Source of the DNA: CAUZIZ01 sp965222655
GTDB lineage: Bacteria > Acidobacteriota > UBA6911 > RPQK01 > JAJDTT01
Assembly: GCA_965222655.1 (NCBI GenBank)
Contig: CBDCUP010000018.1
Location: 868,001-932,000, forward strand
Length of the DNA stretch: 64,000 bases
Direction: 5' to 3'
Below, piece by piece: positions 35,852 through 44,760 of this stretch (positions within the stretch are counted from its first letter, which is position 1; the number at the start of each line of letters is the position of its first letter). The notes under the pieces are model-generated. The model searched no databases. It had not been told where the DNA came from and worked only from the letters and a program-made list of their open reading frames with translations. Both the position numbers and the translations under genes were made by a program.

Positions 35852-37012
35852 ATGACGATGAAGCGAATAGGTGCCATTGCAGCTGTCACATTTCTGCTTG
35901 GCTGGACATGCCTGGAGAGCGCGCAGGATCTGCTGGCGCAGAAAGACGCTACTCAGTACGAACAGATCGATGGCGCCGTGATCTACGACCACGACCCTTC
36001 AACCAAACTCGGGGACGACATCTTCGGCGACGTCATTGCCGATTTCAAGAACGACGCTCCCGGGAGATGCTCCCACGGAGGACCGGTGTGCATGGAATTT
36101 GCGAACGGCGACATCGCGGCGTTCTATGCCAACACCAGCGACCACAATCTGGACGGCTGGAGCGAGTACGCCCTCAGCAAGGATGGCGGTAGCACCTGGA
36201 AGCGCCACAACAAAGTGCAGTACAGCTTCGATGCCTACGCGCAAGACCAGAAGTATCCCGTCTGGGTGGAGGAGGGCCTGGTCACAGAGAAGGGAACCAT
36301 CATCCTGATCCTCACCCACTTCAGAGGTGGCGGAAGCGCCATCAGGATCCGGCTGGGAACCATCAAGAGCTATGACAACGGTGCGACCTGGACGGCCTAC
36401 GAGACCCTGGACGGGGATTTCACCGGATATCCCTGTTCCACGGCGGTGGCGGGCGAGACCAATTACGTCATGGTCGACAGCAACGCCGGTCCCCACGTCC
36501 TGTACGTCAGCAGGGACGACGGACGCAGCTGGAGCAAGCGGAGCGCCATGAGTCTGGACGACGACAAGTGGTATGGCACCATGACCATCATGGCGGACGG
36601 CCGATTGCTGGCCGGCGCCTACACAGAGAAGGACGAGCACCATTTCCACTACTGCATCAGCAAGGACGAAGGCCACACCTGGGGTCCGCAGCAGAAGGCC
36701 TACGTGGACAAGATGATCCGGGACCCGGAGCTGGCCTATCTCAGCGGCAAGTACTACCTGCAGGGAAGATCAGGCCACGGCAAGGACGGGGGCCATCGCT
36801 TCGTTCTCTATCAGTCCGATGACGGTGAGGAATGGGGGAAGGGAATCATCGTCAGTGGTGATACGGAGAAGCCCGACGGGTACAGTCAGAACTGCATCAT
36901 CAACAAGTACGACGACGACGTTCCCAATGAGCTGATGGCGGTGTACAGCATCATCTACAAGGGGCGGGACACCAACGAGTATGTCTATTTCATCCGCCCG
37001 GATGGGAAGTAG
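35852..37012 (+). CDS. secreted BNR-repeat exo-sialidase-like protein
   Basis: 386 residues from ATG 35852 (GGAAAGGAGAG upstream). Signal peptide IAAVTFLLGWTCLESAQ. Four Asp boxes: SKDGGSTWK, SYDNGATW, SRDDGRSW, SKDEGHTW, evenly spaced, typical of a six-bladed sialidase propeller. Arginines possibly of the sialate triad are not clearly placed, so substrate may be another glycan. Confidence 0.85.
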   Translation: MTMKRIGAIAAVTFLLGWTCLESAQDLLAQKDATQYEQIDGAVIYDHDPSTKLGDDIFGDVIADFKNDAPGRCSHGGPVCMEFANGDIAAFYANTSDHNLDGWSEYALSKDGGSTWKRHNKVQYSFDAYAQDQKYPVWVEEGLVTEKGTIILILTHFRGGGSAIRIRLGTIKSYDNGATWTAYETLDGDFTGYPCSTAVAGETNYVMVDSNAGPHVLYVSRDDGRSWSKRSAMSLDDDKWYGTMTIMADGRLLAGAYTEKDEHHFHYCISKDEGHTWGPQQKAYVDKMIRDPELAYLSGKYYLQGRSGHGKDGGHRFVLYQSDDGEEWGKGIIVSGDTEKPDGYSQNCIINKYDDDVPNELMAVYSIIYKGRDTNEYVYFIRPDGK

Positions 37013-37097
37013 CACTAGCTGAATCCGGCTCAAGGCAGATTCCCGACAACCCCGGGAAGCACCCGTCGTCGAGCCGCTCGATGCCATCGGGAGGAAG

Positions 37098-38600
37098 ATG
37101 ACCATGAAGACTCGCAGCCGCCTCGCCCCCCTCGCGGGCTCGCTCGCCGCGCTCGCCGCCTGCGGCCTCACGCTCCCGGCGCAGATCACCGGGCCCGCCC
37201 CCGTCAAGGACACGGTCGTCGACATCGGCTCGCGGCTCGAGCTGTTCGTTGACGACGCCCTGATCGCAACCAGGCGGGGCGTCGACCTGAAGCTCCACGA
37301 GCCGCGTTCGATGGGGACGATCCTCACGTTCGACAAGCCGTGGGAAGGGAACGTGAGCCTCGGCAGCACCATCTTCAAGGACGGTGACCGCTACCGCTTG
37401 TACTACGCAGGGCGGGCAGCCGAGAACTACGTGATGCGCTCCGGGCTGAGGGAGGGCGAGACCGTGGTGCGGGATCACCCGTCGTTCATGTGCCTGGCCG
37501 AGAGCCGCGATGGTATCGTCTGGACGCGGCCGTCGCTCGGCCTCTTCGAGTTCCAGGGGTCGACGGACAACAACATCGTCATGGACCTCAAGGACGGCTA
37601 TCCCGAGCCGTTCCTCGACACCAACCCGGCCGTCCCGGCGAACGAACGCTACAAGGGGGCCCGCGCCCAGCCGGGGGGGGATGGCCTGTACATTTTCGTC
37701 TCCCCGGACGGCCTGCACTGGAGGAAGTGGCGCGAGGCACCGGTGTTCACGAGCACGCTCCCCGGCGCCTTCGACTCGAGCAAGATCATCTTCTGGTCCG
37801 CGAGCGAGGGGCGCTACGTCTGCTACTTCCGCTTCAACAAGCAGAGCGTGCGCGCCATGATCCGGGCGACCTCGCCCGACCTGATCCACTGGTCCGAGGC
37901 CGTGCCGCTCGAGTTCGGCGACACCCCCCCCGAGCACTTCTACGCCTACGCCATCCAGCCGTACCTCCGGGCGCCGCACATCTACGTGTCGTTCCCGTGG
38001 CGCTTCTCGCCGTGGCGCAAGCGCTTCGAGGAGATGCCGAGCCCGGGCATCTCTGACACGCTCTTCATGTCGACGCGCGACGGCGTCCACGGCACACGCT
38101 TCATGGAGTCGTTCATCCGGCCCGGCCGCGACCAGCGCAACTGGGTGCACCGCACGACGGCCGTCTCGACCGGCCTCATCCAGACGGCCGACGACGAGAT
38201 CTCCCTCTACGTCTCGCGGCACTACACCTATCCGACCAATCACCTCGAGCGCTTCGCGATCCGCGTCGACGGCTTCACCTCGGCCCACGCCGGCTACCCC
38301 GAGGGGGAAATCGTGACCAGGCCGCTGCGCTTCCGGGGCCAGAGCTTGATCCTCAACTACGCCACATCAGCTGCCGGCAGCATCCGGGTCGAATTCCTGA
38401 ATGCAGCGGGCAAACCCCTACCTGGATTCACCCTGCAGGAATCGCCGATCCTCTTCGGAGACGAGATCGCAGCCGCCGTGACCTGGGCGCGGTCGAAGAG
38501 TTATACCGATGCGAATCCGCTGAAGGTTCTGGTCGACACACCCGTTCGCCTGCGGTTCGTCATCCAGGATGCGGACCTGTATTCCTTTCAATTCAAGTAA
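37098..38600 (+). CDS. secreted beta-propeller glycoside-hydrolase-like protein, GC-rich
   Basis: 500 residues with signal peptide (AGSLAALAACGLTLPA). Starts with RLELFVDDALIATRRGVDLKL, a motif (LFVDDxLI) I know from secreted proteins of planctomycete-like genomes with a five-bladed GH32/43-like propeller: GDRYRLYYAG, MCLAESRDGIVWTRP, IFVSPDGLHWRKW, SKIIFWSASEGRYVCYFR. Family number uncertain. Nucleotide composition is striking: from 37098 to about 38300 GC is near 70 percent, after which it falls to the local average although the reading frame continues, suggesting transfer plus recombination. Confidence 0.75.
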   Translation: MTMKTRSRLAPLAGSLAALAACGLTLPAQITGPAPVKDTVVDIGSRLELFVDDALIATRRGVDLKLHEPRSMGTILTFDKPWEGNVSLGSTIFKDGDRYRLYYAGRAAENYVMRSGLREGETVVRDHPSFMCLAESRDGIVWTRPSLGLFEFQGSTDNNIVMDLKDGYPEPFLDTNPAVPANERYKGARAQPGGDGLYIFVSPDGLHWRKWREAPVFTSTLPGAFDSSKIIFWSASEGRYVCYFRFNKQSVRAMIRATSPDLIHWSEAVPLEFGDTPPEHFYAYAIQPYLRAPHIYVSFPWRFSPWRKRFEEMPSPGISDTLFMSTRDGVHGTRFMESFIRPGRDQRNWVHRTTAVSTGLIQTADDEISLYVSRHYTYPTNHLERFAIRVDGFTSAHAGYPEGEIVTRPLRFRGQSLILNYATSAAGSIRVEFLNAAGKPLPGFTLQESPILFGDEIAAAVTWARSKSYTDANPLKVLVDTPVRLRFVIQDADLYSFQFK

Positions 38601-39078
38601 CCCCGGTCGTCCCGGATCGCGTAGCTGCGCAAGGACTCGATCGGTCCGCCACGCCGCCAACACGAACATCTCGAGTTTTCGCGCATTGTTCCGGTTCCAG
38701 TCAAGCATGAGCGCCCTCGGCAAAGGCCCGGTCAGCAAGGGCCCCGAGACCGAACCCAGCTGGGGAGCTTAACGGAACATAGCGGAACAACCTGGTGTTC
38801 CGAAAACGGCGGTCTGGGGGAGGCTTCGGCGGTACGCCCCCCCCCGACCCCCTCGAAAGGGTGATGTCGGTACAGACGAGGTTGCCAGCAGGGCTAACAC
38901 TACTGACCGGGTTCTCATTCTGCCTTCATTGTAAGGCACCGTTTTTGCTTCCGTTTTAGTACGATTTGTTGCGAGGATCGGGAGCGTAGAATGGCCCACG
39001 GTTATCGGGGCTGGCTGGCGCAGCCCTCTCGCGACTAACAAGTGCGGCGATTCCCGTTCCAACACAAGGAGGTAAAGC
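38601..39078. other. 478-bp intergenic stretch
   Basis: No convincing gene. A minus-strand ORF (38418-38738) with LDWNRNNARKLEMFVLAAW looks protein-like but has no supported start or family. A C9 tract lies at 38839-38848. AAGGAGGT at 39066-39073 belongs to the next gene. Confidence 0.4.
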
Positions 39079-39541
39079 GTGAAAAGGACTATCGGAGGTA
39101 GATTGATCGCTGGAATGGCTATAGCCGTGCTGATGGCCTTGATGGCCACTCAAGTCACCCTCCCCGCCCTGGCCATGAAAGGGACGGCCTCAGCCTCGGC
39201 TCCTTTCTCGGCCGACGGGGGCCGCATACGGGTTGTGCTGGATAATCTCACTCCACGCGCGGCGAAGGCGAAAATCATCATCCTGATCACGATGGGGAAC
39301 CTAACCGTGACGGCTCCGACTTCCAAGAACTGGCGTCCAGCGAAATGGAGGTTCCGGCTGGTGGCGACTCCTTTTTCGACGTCTTCCTTGACCTCGGCGA
39401 CTGCCGCTACCGCGTGTTAATAATTGGGCGCCCTCTCACCGCCGCCTGAATGCATCAGTCCAGGTCAATGAGGTCGATGATGGCGTCGTCGGACAGACCG
39501 CATTCTTCGTCGACAGTTTCTTCGACGTCTTTTTCGATTAG
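39079..39541 (+). pseudogene. small secreted protein, probably frameshifted
   Basis: GTG 39079 follows AAGGAGGT (39066-39073), an ideal RBS. Signal peptide GMAIAVLMALMATQVTLPALA. The open frame ends at 39420 (113 residues), but after residue ~60 its composition is odd. Other frames give a more coherent acidic sequence (GEGENHHPDHDGEPNRDGS, GGDSFFDVFLDLGD) and later VVGQTAFFVDSFFDVFFD, ending at 39541. The motif SFFDVF thus occurs twice. At least two frame changes are needed. No family recognised. Confidence 0.45.
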
Positions 39542-39723
39542 AATAGAACGAAAATTGAAGCGTTCCGGCAGCCAGGAGGGGACCGGTCCCCCCCAGCTCT
39601 TTCTCGCTACAGGGGACTGCGGAAGCGGTCCCACTGCCGAACACCTGCTTTCACCTGGAGTCGTCGTTCATGTCTCTCAGGGATTGTGAGAAGGGTCTAC
39701 TTTTCACTGAGCATGCCCCTCCG

Positions 39724-40407
39724 GGAGCGGCATTGTAAGGCGGCGGTCCAAGTGCTTCGAGGCCGGATACCGTGTTGGCATCTCCGGCCGCCCGAGCCTC
39801 GGCGAGAGCCCACAGAAAGCCCTCGGTGTCGCTTTCTATTTAATTGGTGATCTGGCTGACGCCGATATAGGCCGCTACAGTCTCAGGACGCGCCGCGACG
39901 TGCTCAAGAGCTAGTATCGTGCCCCAGGAATGGGCGATCAAGAGCACTCGGTCCTGATCAAATTCCCCGAGGAGCAGGTCGATCAGTTCTCCCAAGTCAG
40001 AGGTCATACGAGAAACATTGAGATCGGCCGGGTCAAGGTTCGAGTTGAAACTCTTTACGATGCCACGCTGATCCCAGTACGCCGCCACAAAGTCGTTCTC
40101 GAGTTCTGCATTGTGAGTCCGCAGGAATGGTGTCTCGGATCCACCCGGGCCACCGTGTACGTATATCAAGAGCGGCGCGGTTCGATCCCGCCCTCAACAG
40201 CACATACTGCTCGACGCCTCCGAGTCGTACTCGGCGTTCCTCGGCAATCGACCGAGGTAGGACCTCGCCGTGAGCGTCCAAGAAAGGAGGCGTGCTGGTC
40301 CGCGACGTCAAAACGGCGGCAGCCGCCAACCCAACTATCAAGGCCGCAAGCCAAATAGGAGCCCGGCGCATCATCCCTTGACCCAGATTGCTGAGGTTGA
40401 GGCCCAT
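39724..40407 (-). pseudogene. alpha/beta hydrolase (prolyl-aminopeptidase-like), frameshift and stop
   Basis: N-terminal membrane anchor MMRRAPIWLAALIVGLAAA then RRVRLGGVEQYVLLRAGSNRA in one frame. A one-base shift near 40172 leads to LLIYVHGGPGGSETPFL, AAYWDQRGIVKSF and the nucleophile elbow LLIAHSWGTILALEH. An in-frame TAA at 39840-39842 follows IGVSQITN, beyond which the same frame continues with FLWALAEARAAGD. Two lesions, so inactive unless both are assembly errors. The catalytic His region is lost. Confidence 0.75.
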
Positions 40408-40567
40408 TCGCTTCCTGGAATCGCGACTGGGCCCAGCGAAATCTCTGTAGAAGGGTTCGGGTGGGACTTGCACCCACTGGTGACTTGCGCCATCGTGACG
40501 CACTGAATTCTCCGGGCTCTAGTGATAACTCTCAGACCGTCTGAATTTTCCTCGGGTGATTATCATT

Positions 40568-41986
40568 CTAGATCAGGACGTCTCTTAAGATCTTGCCGCC
40601 GACATCGGTCAGTCGGAAGTCTCTCCCCTGGAATCGGTAGGTCAGTTTCTTGTGGTCGATTCCCAGAAGGTGCAGCATGGTGGCGTGCAGGTCGTGCACA
40701 TGGACGACGTTTTCGACCGCGTTATAACCCAAATCGTCAGTGGCTCCGTAGGACACACCACCCTTGACCCCGCCGCCGGCCATCCACATAGAGAAACCTT
40801 TGATGTGATGGTCGCGACCTGCATCTGATCGCTCTCCCTGCGACATGGGTGTACGGCCGAACTCTCCACACCATATGATCAGCGTTTCGTCGAACATGCC
40901 TCGTTGCTTCAGATCTTTGACCAGGGCTGCTGACGCCTGGTCAACATACTCACAACTTTCGACGATGCCATCCTTGATCTTCCCGTGGTGGTCCCAGCCT
41001 CGGTGGTAGAGGTGGATAAAGCGTACCCCGCGCTCTGCCAGACGCCTTGCCAGGAGACAATTCGAAGCGAAGGTCCCGTCGCCTCCACCGGTTCCGTACA
41101 TTTCGAGAATGTGCTGCGGCTCATCGGAGAAGTCGACCAGTATAGGTACGCTCATCTGCATGCGGGAGGCCAGTTCGTATTGTGCGATTCGCGTTGCGAT
41201 TTCTGGGTCGTCCACAGTTTCCGACTGGATGCGGTTGAGTTCTCCCAGCGCCTCGATCAGCTCACCCTGCATAGCACGGTCTACCCCTTCTGGGTTGCGT
41301 AAGTAGGAGACGGGATCACCAGACGAGCTGAATTTGACTCCCTGATATCGACTGGGCAAGAAACCGGAATGCCATTGGCGAGCCGCGATCGGCTGGCCCT
41401 GCGCCCCCCCCTCGGAGGTCAAGACGACAAACCCTGGCAAATCCTCCGACTCGCTTCCCAATCCGTAGGTGATCCAGGATCCCATGCTGGGGCGTCCGGG
41501 GATTCTGAAGCCAGTGTTCATGAAGGTATGAGCGGTGTCATGGTTGATCTGCTCCGTCTGCATCGAGCGGATAATACAGATTTCGTCGGCGATGCTGCCG
41601 ATGTGAGGCAGCAGCTTCGACATGTGCTGCCCTGACTTGCCGTAGTGCCTAAAAGGATGCTGGGTGGCTAGAATTCTCAGTTCCTTGCCCTGCAATTGAG
41701 CGATCTGCTGGCCCTTGGTGAAGGACTCGGGCATCGGTTCCCCGTCGCGCTTCCACAATTCGGGCTTGTGGTCGAACAGCTCCAGGTGAGATGGACCGCC
41801 AGCCATGCAGAGAAAGATCAGACGTCTGACCCTCGGTTCAAAATTGGGGAATCCACTGACACCCGATTTGGCGGCGAAGAGTTCCGGTCTCAGGAGCGAT
41901 GCCAGCGCTAGGGAGCCGATTCCCATTGAGGCACGCCCTAGGAAAGCGCGACGGCTATGAAGAGTGTCGTCGATTGGTAGGATCAT
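40568..41986 (-). CDS. DUF1501 family protein, Tat-type signal
   Basis: 472 residues. N-terminal SRRAFLGRASMGIGSLALAS resembles a twin-arginine leader (SRRxFL). Sulfatase-like alkaline-phosphatase fold of DUF1501: LIFLCMAGGPSHLELFDHKPEL, HGKIKDGIVESC, LIIWCGEFGRTP, GRDHH, HDLHATMLHLLGIDH. Usually paired with a DUF1549/DUF1553 cytochrome-like protein; here the partner just upstream is truncated. Substrate unknown. Confidence 0.92.
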   Translation of the reverse strand: MILPIDDTLHSRRAFLGRASMGIGSLALASLLRPELFAAKSGVSGFPNFEPRVRRLIFLCMAGGPSHLELFDHKPELWKRDGEPMPESFTKGQQIAQLQGKELRILATQHPFRHYGKSGQHMSKLLPHIGSIADEICIIRSMQTEQINHDTAHTFMNTGFRIPGRPSMGSWITYGLGSESEDLPGFVVLTSEGGAQGQPIAARQWHSGFLPSRYQGVKFSSSGDPVSYLRNPEGVDRAMQGELIEALGELNRIQSETVDDPEIATRIAQYELASRMQMSVPILVDFSDEPQHILEMYGTGGGDGTFASNCLLARRLAERGVRFIHLYHRGWDHHGKIKDGIVESCEYVDQASAALVKDLKQRGMFDETLIIWCGEFGRTPMSQGERSDAGRDHHIKGFSMWMAGGGVKGGVSYGATDDLGYNAVENVVHVHDLHATMLHLLGIDHKKLTYRFQGRDFRLTDVGGKILRDVLI

Positions 41987-42018
41987 AGAGGTCTCCTAAT
42001 GAGCAGTGCGCTGTTCCT

Positions 42019-42723
42019 TCAATAACGCATCACGAACTCGTGCTTGTTGAACAGAGCTCGTGCAACACTTGTCCAAGCCGCCACCTCCGTGGAATCAAGG
42101 TCCGATGGAACCGGGGAGATCCCGGTGCCCAGAAGTTTCTCAGCGCGCTCAGGCTCTTTCCGGAATCGCCGGCGCGCGCTTTCGAGCAGTCGAAGCAGTA
42201 CTGCCCTCTCTCGCGGCTTGGACGGTCGTGAAAACGCTGCGAGAAAAGCGAAGTCGAGTCTTCCAATGTCATCCTTCCGGCCCGTCAGCAGGCGGACGGC
42301 GAAAGCCTTCGCGGCCTCAACGTAGGTTGGGTCATTGAGCAGCACCAGGGACTGTAAAGGCGTGTTGGAGACGGTCCGTTCGGCGGTGCACTCCTCACGC
42401 GAAGGTGCATCGAAGGCCATTAACGAAGGATGTAGGAAGGTCCGCTGCCAGTGCGTGTAGAGGCCTCTGCGAAACTGATTCGCGTCCAGGTCCGGTCGGT
42501 ATTCTCGCTTGGGAAAATTGAGTTCCTGGTAGTAGCCCGCCGGCTGATAAGGTCGGACACTGCGACCCCCGATGGTGGGACTCATCAGGCCGCTTACGGC
42601 GAGAGCTTGGTCCCGGATGAATTCGGCTTCAAGGCGTCTCGCCGACTGCCGTCCGAGCAGTCGATTGTAGGGGTCTACACTAGTAGTTCTAGTGTGGCGC
42701 GATTCGGACATGATCGAGGTCAC
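42019..42723 (-). pseudogene. DUF1553 protein, C-terminal remnant
   Basis: Codes for the last ~220 residues of a DUF1549/DUF1553 protein: VDPYNRLLGRQSARRLEAEFIRDQALAVSGLM, GLYTHWQRTFLHPSLMAFDAPSREECTAERTVSNTPLQSLVLLNDPTYVEAA, FNKHEFVMRY. The N-terminal cytochrome-c and DUF1549 parts are absent. The frame meets a stop at 42748-42750, 110 bp before an IS1380 element, so most of the gene was deleted. It would have been the operon partner of the DUF1501 gene. Confidence 0.85.
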
Positions 42724-42856
42724 TGGCCCATGACCGCTCTTGGCCGTTCAGTCGACGTTTCCTGGCACAATCTGAATGTCGGCTTCTAGGTGCGGCCGAT
42801 CAGGGAGGATCTACTCTGACACTGTTTGTACGGTCAGATGTAGGCTATTACTTTAA

Positions 42857-44593
42857 CCTAAATTGAGCGATTCTACTCATTTTAGCGAAAATGAAGGTCG
42901 CACAGATGCGAGTTCCGACGGCAGAGGGTTCCGGGTGAGTTCAGAAGGGTGGAGGGTGGCGATTTTCCCTCGCGAAAGGGAGCAGCGACCCTGAGCCGAG
43001 GCGATAGCGGGCACACGGGGGCCCTGAGGCTGGAAGGAGGCTTTGGTTTTTTGAGATTTAGACCCAGGCGAAAGGCGGCGGGTGGGCGCTCTTGCGCCAG
43101 AGCCGGTCGATTTGAAGCTGCTTCCAGGTGGCGGCCGTTACTTTCAGCAGGATCTGGCCGGCATGGCGGACGATTTTCCCCGCCACGTCGATGATCCGCC
43201 GACGTAAGGTCGTGGGGTAGCAGTTGAGCGGCACCACCGGCTGGCACACATCTTCCTTGAAACACTCGTAAAGGAAAAAGGCCACCAGCAACGTGTAGTA
43301 ATAGGCCGCGTTGGCAGCAAAGCGTTTAAACGGAAGAGTCTGTGAGGTAAAGTCCTTCAGGGCTCGATGCACTAACTCATCGGCTCCCCGTCCCTGATAG
43401 CCTTGCAGGATCGCCTCGGCTTGAAGCCAACGCTCGAGCCCCGCTTGCTGGAGCTGCTCGTCCACGGCGGAGCCGCAACCGAGATTGGTGTACAGGATCT
43501 GATCGGGACGGGCAAAGGCCAAAAGGCGCTGCTGATCCTCATAAGCCGGTCGGCAGAACAGGGCCCGGCGGAACTTCTCCCAGCTACCCCGCCGGTTTCC
43601 CAGTTCCACATAGTGCCACTCCTGATCGCCGTTGCGAGAGACTCCCCAGGCCGTTTCCTCCAGCTGCAAGATGTACTGTTGCACATCGCCATAGAGCTTG
43701 CCGGCGACGATGTAGCCGACCTGGAGTTCTTCCAAGACCTTCAGCAGCTTCTGATCGAAAAAGCCGCTGTCCAGGCGCACGATGATGGGTACCTCGGAGC
43801 GGTACTTTCGGCGAATCTTCCGGATCAGATGACTCAGGGTCTTCGGGGCCGTGTCGGCGTGGTTGGAGTGCTTGTCTCCTCCCCGAAAGACGGCATCGAT
43901 GAGCAAGCGGCCCCAGGTGACCTGAAGCGGCTGAAACCCTTTGACTCGTTTGTAGGTCGGCGCCACGCCGTGGCGCTGGGGGGCCTCGTCGTTGTCCATC
44001 ACCATGGTATCCATCCCCAGCAGAATCAGGGGCGGCTGTTGCAATCGCAGCCGCCACAGGAACAGCTGCTGCAGGAGTCGGCGAAAGAGCCAGATGCGCC
44101 ACATGGAAAAGCGGCCGAAAAAGCGCTTGACCGCGTGAGAGGACAGCAAGGCCTCGGGCTTCGTCTCGATCGCTGCTCCATAGCCCGGATCCTCCTTCAA
44201 GGCTTCGAAGGACACCAAATGGCGACTCGATCCGTCTAGGAAGAAGCACCACAGCTGTTTGAAGATCTCCGTCACCGGCTGTCCTTTGCGGCTTTTGCGC
44301 AAGGAGCCAAACAGCCGATCCAGATCAGGGTCCAGACCCAAGCTCCGCACATAGCGGACAAACAGGCTCAGCCCGGCGCGTCCGGTCAAGGTCTCCGAGG
44401 TGGGTTGCACGTCGTCTATCCTTCGGGAAACAGACGCCTCAGAATGACGGGGAAGGGTGCTATAGTGGCTCACAGTTGTTTTACCTTCTGGGTTAGGAGC
44501 TTTTCGGTAGCCCATCTACCGCTAACTCCTAGCCCAGCAACATCTTAACTCAAAGATGTGACATCCCTAGGCCCATCAATCGCTCAATTTAGG
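42857..44593 (-). mobile_element. IS1380-family insertion sequence
   Basis: 1737 bp bounded by 16-bp inverted ends CCTAAATTGAGCGATT (42857-42872 and 44578-44593) and direct repeats TTTAA (42852-42856 and 44594-44598). Contains one transposase gene. The right TTTAA is also the left TTAA of MITE A copy 3. Intact and potentially active. Confidence 0.9.
43058..44515 (-). CDS. IS1380-family transposase
   Basis: 485 residues. DDE (DDE_Tnp_1, group 1380) enzyme: LILLGMDTMVMDNDEAPQR (first Asp), IIVRLDSGFFDQKLLKVLEE (second Asp), YQGRGADELVHRALKDF (final Glu region), FAANAAYYYTLLVAFFLYECF. Full length for the family with no internal break. It may also act on other elements with suitable ends, but none of the MITE ends here match its CCTAAATTG. 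Confidence 0.92.
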   Translation of the reverse strand: MGYRKAPNPEGKTTVSHYSTLPRHSEASVSRRIDDVQPTSETLTGRAGLSLFVRYVRSLGLDPDLDRLFGSLRKSRKGQPVTEIFKQLWCFFLDGSSRHLVSFEALKEDPGYGAAIETKPEALLSSHAVKRFFGRFSMWRIWLFRRLLQQLFLWRLRLQQPPLILLGMDTMVMDNDEAPQRHGVAPTYKRVKGFQPLQVTWGRLLIDAVFRGGDKHSNHADTAPKTLSHLIRKIRRKYRSEVPIIVRLDSGFFDQKLLKVLEELQVGYIVAGKLYGDVQQYILQLEETAWGVSRNGDQEWHYVELGNRRGSWEKFRRALFCRPAYEDQQRLLAFARPDQILYTNLGCGSAVDEQLQQAGLERWLQAEAILQGYQGRGADELVHRALKDFTSQTLPFKRFAANAAYYYTLLVAFFLYECFKEDVCQPVVPLNCYPTTLRRRIIDVAGKIVRHAGQILLKVTAATWKQLQIDRLWRKSAHPPPFAWV

Positions 44594-44594
44594 T

Positions 44595-44714
44595 TTAACA
44601 GTCTCGGAATTTCAATCAAGTGAGCTGTTCTCTGAGACCGCCCTTTCGTCACAGCCGGGGTGTCCCGAAACAGCCTTTTACGGCCTTGGCCGTCGGCACG
44701 AAGTGCCTACTTAA
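44595..44714 (+). mobile_element. MITE family A, copy 3, abutting IS1380
   Basis: Core 44599-44710. Its left TTAA (44595-44598) is shared with the right-hand TTTAA flank of the IS1380 element. Either the IS inserted into the TTAA flank of the MITE or the reverse. Confidence 0.88.
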
Positions 44715-44730
44715 ATGTGTCCGGCAAACT

Positions 44731-44755
44731 GAGACGTTCACACGTGCGATCTGTG
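44731..44755. repeat. fragment of repeat family F
   Basis: GAGACGTTCACACGTGCGA resembles the right end of family F elements (GACGTTCAGACGTGCGAC). Only about 25 bp remain, just 3' of the DUF4139 gene. Confidence 0.45.
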
Positions 44756-44760
44756 GAATC

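Noticed and set aside
36990..38288. 432-residue minus-strand ORF
   Set aside because: Shadow of the GC-rich hydrolase gene; composition rich in V, R, E, D, A typical of antisense frames.
38418..38738. minus-strand ORF with LDWNRNNARKLEMF
   Set aside because: Looks protein-like in part, but overlaps the 3' end of the hydrolase gene, has no RBS and no recognised family.
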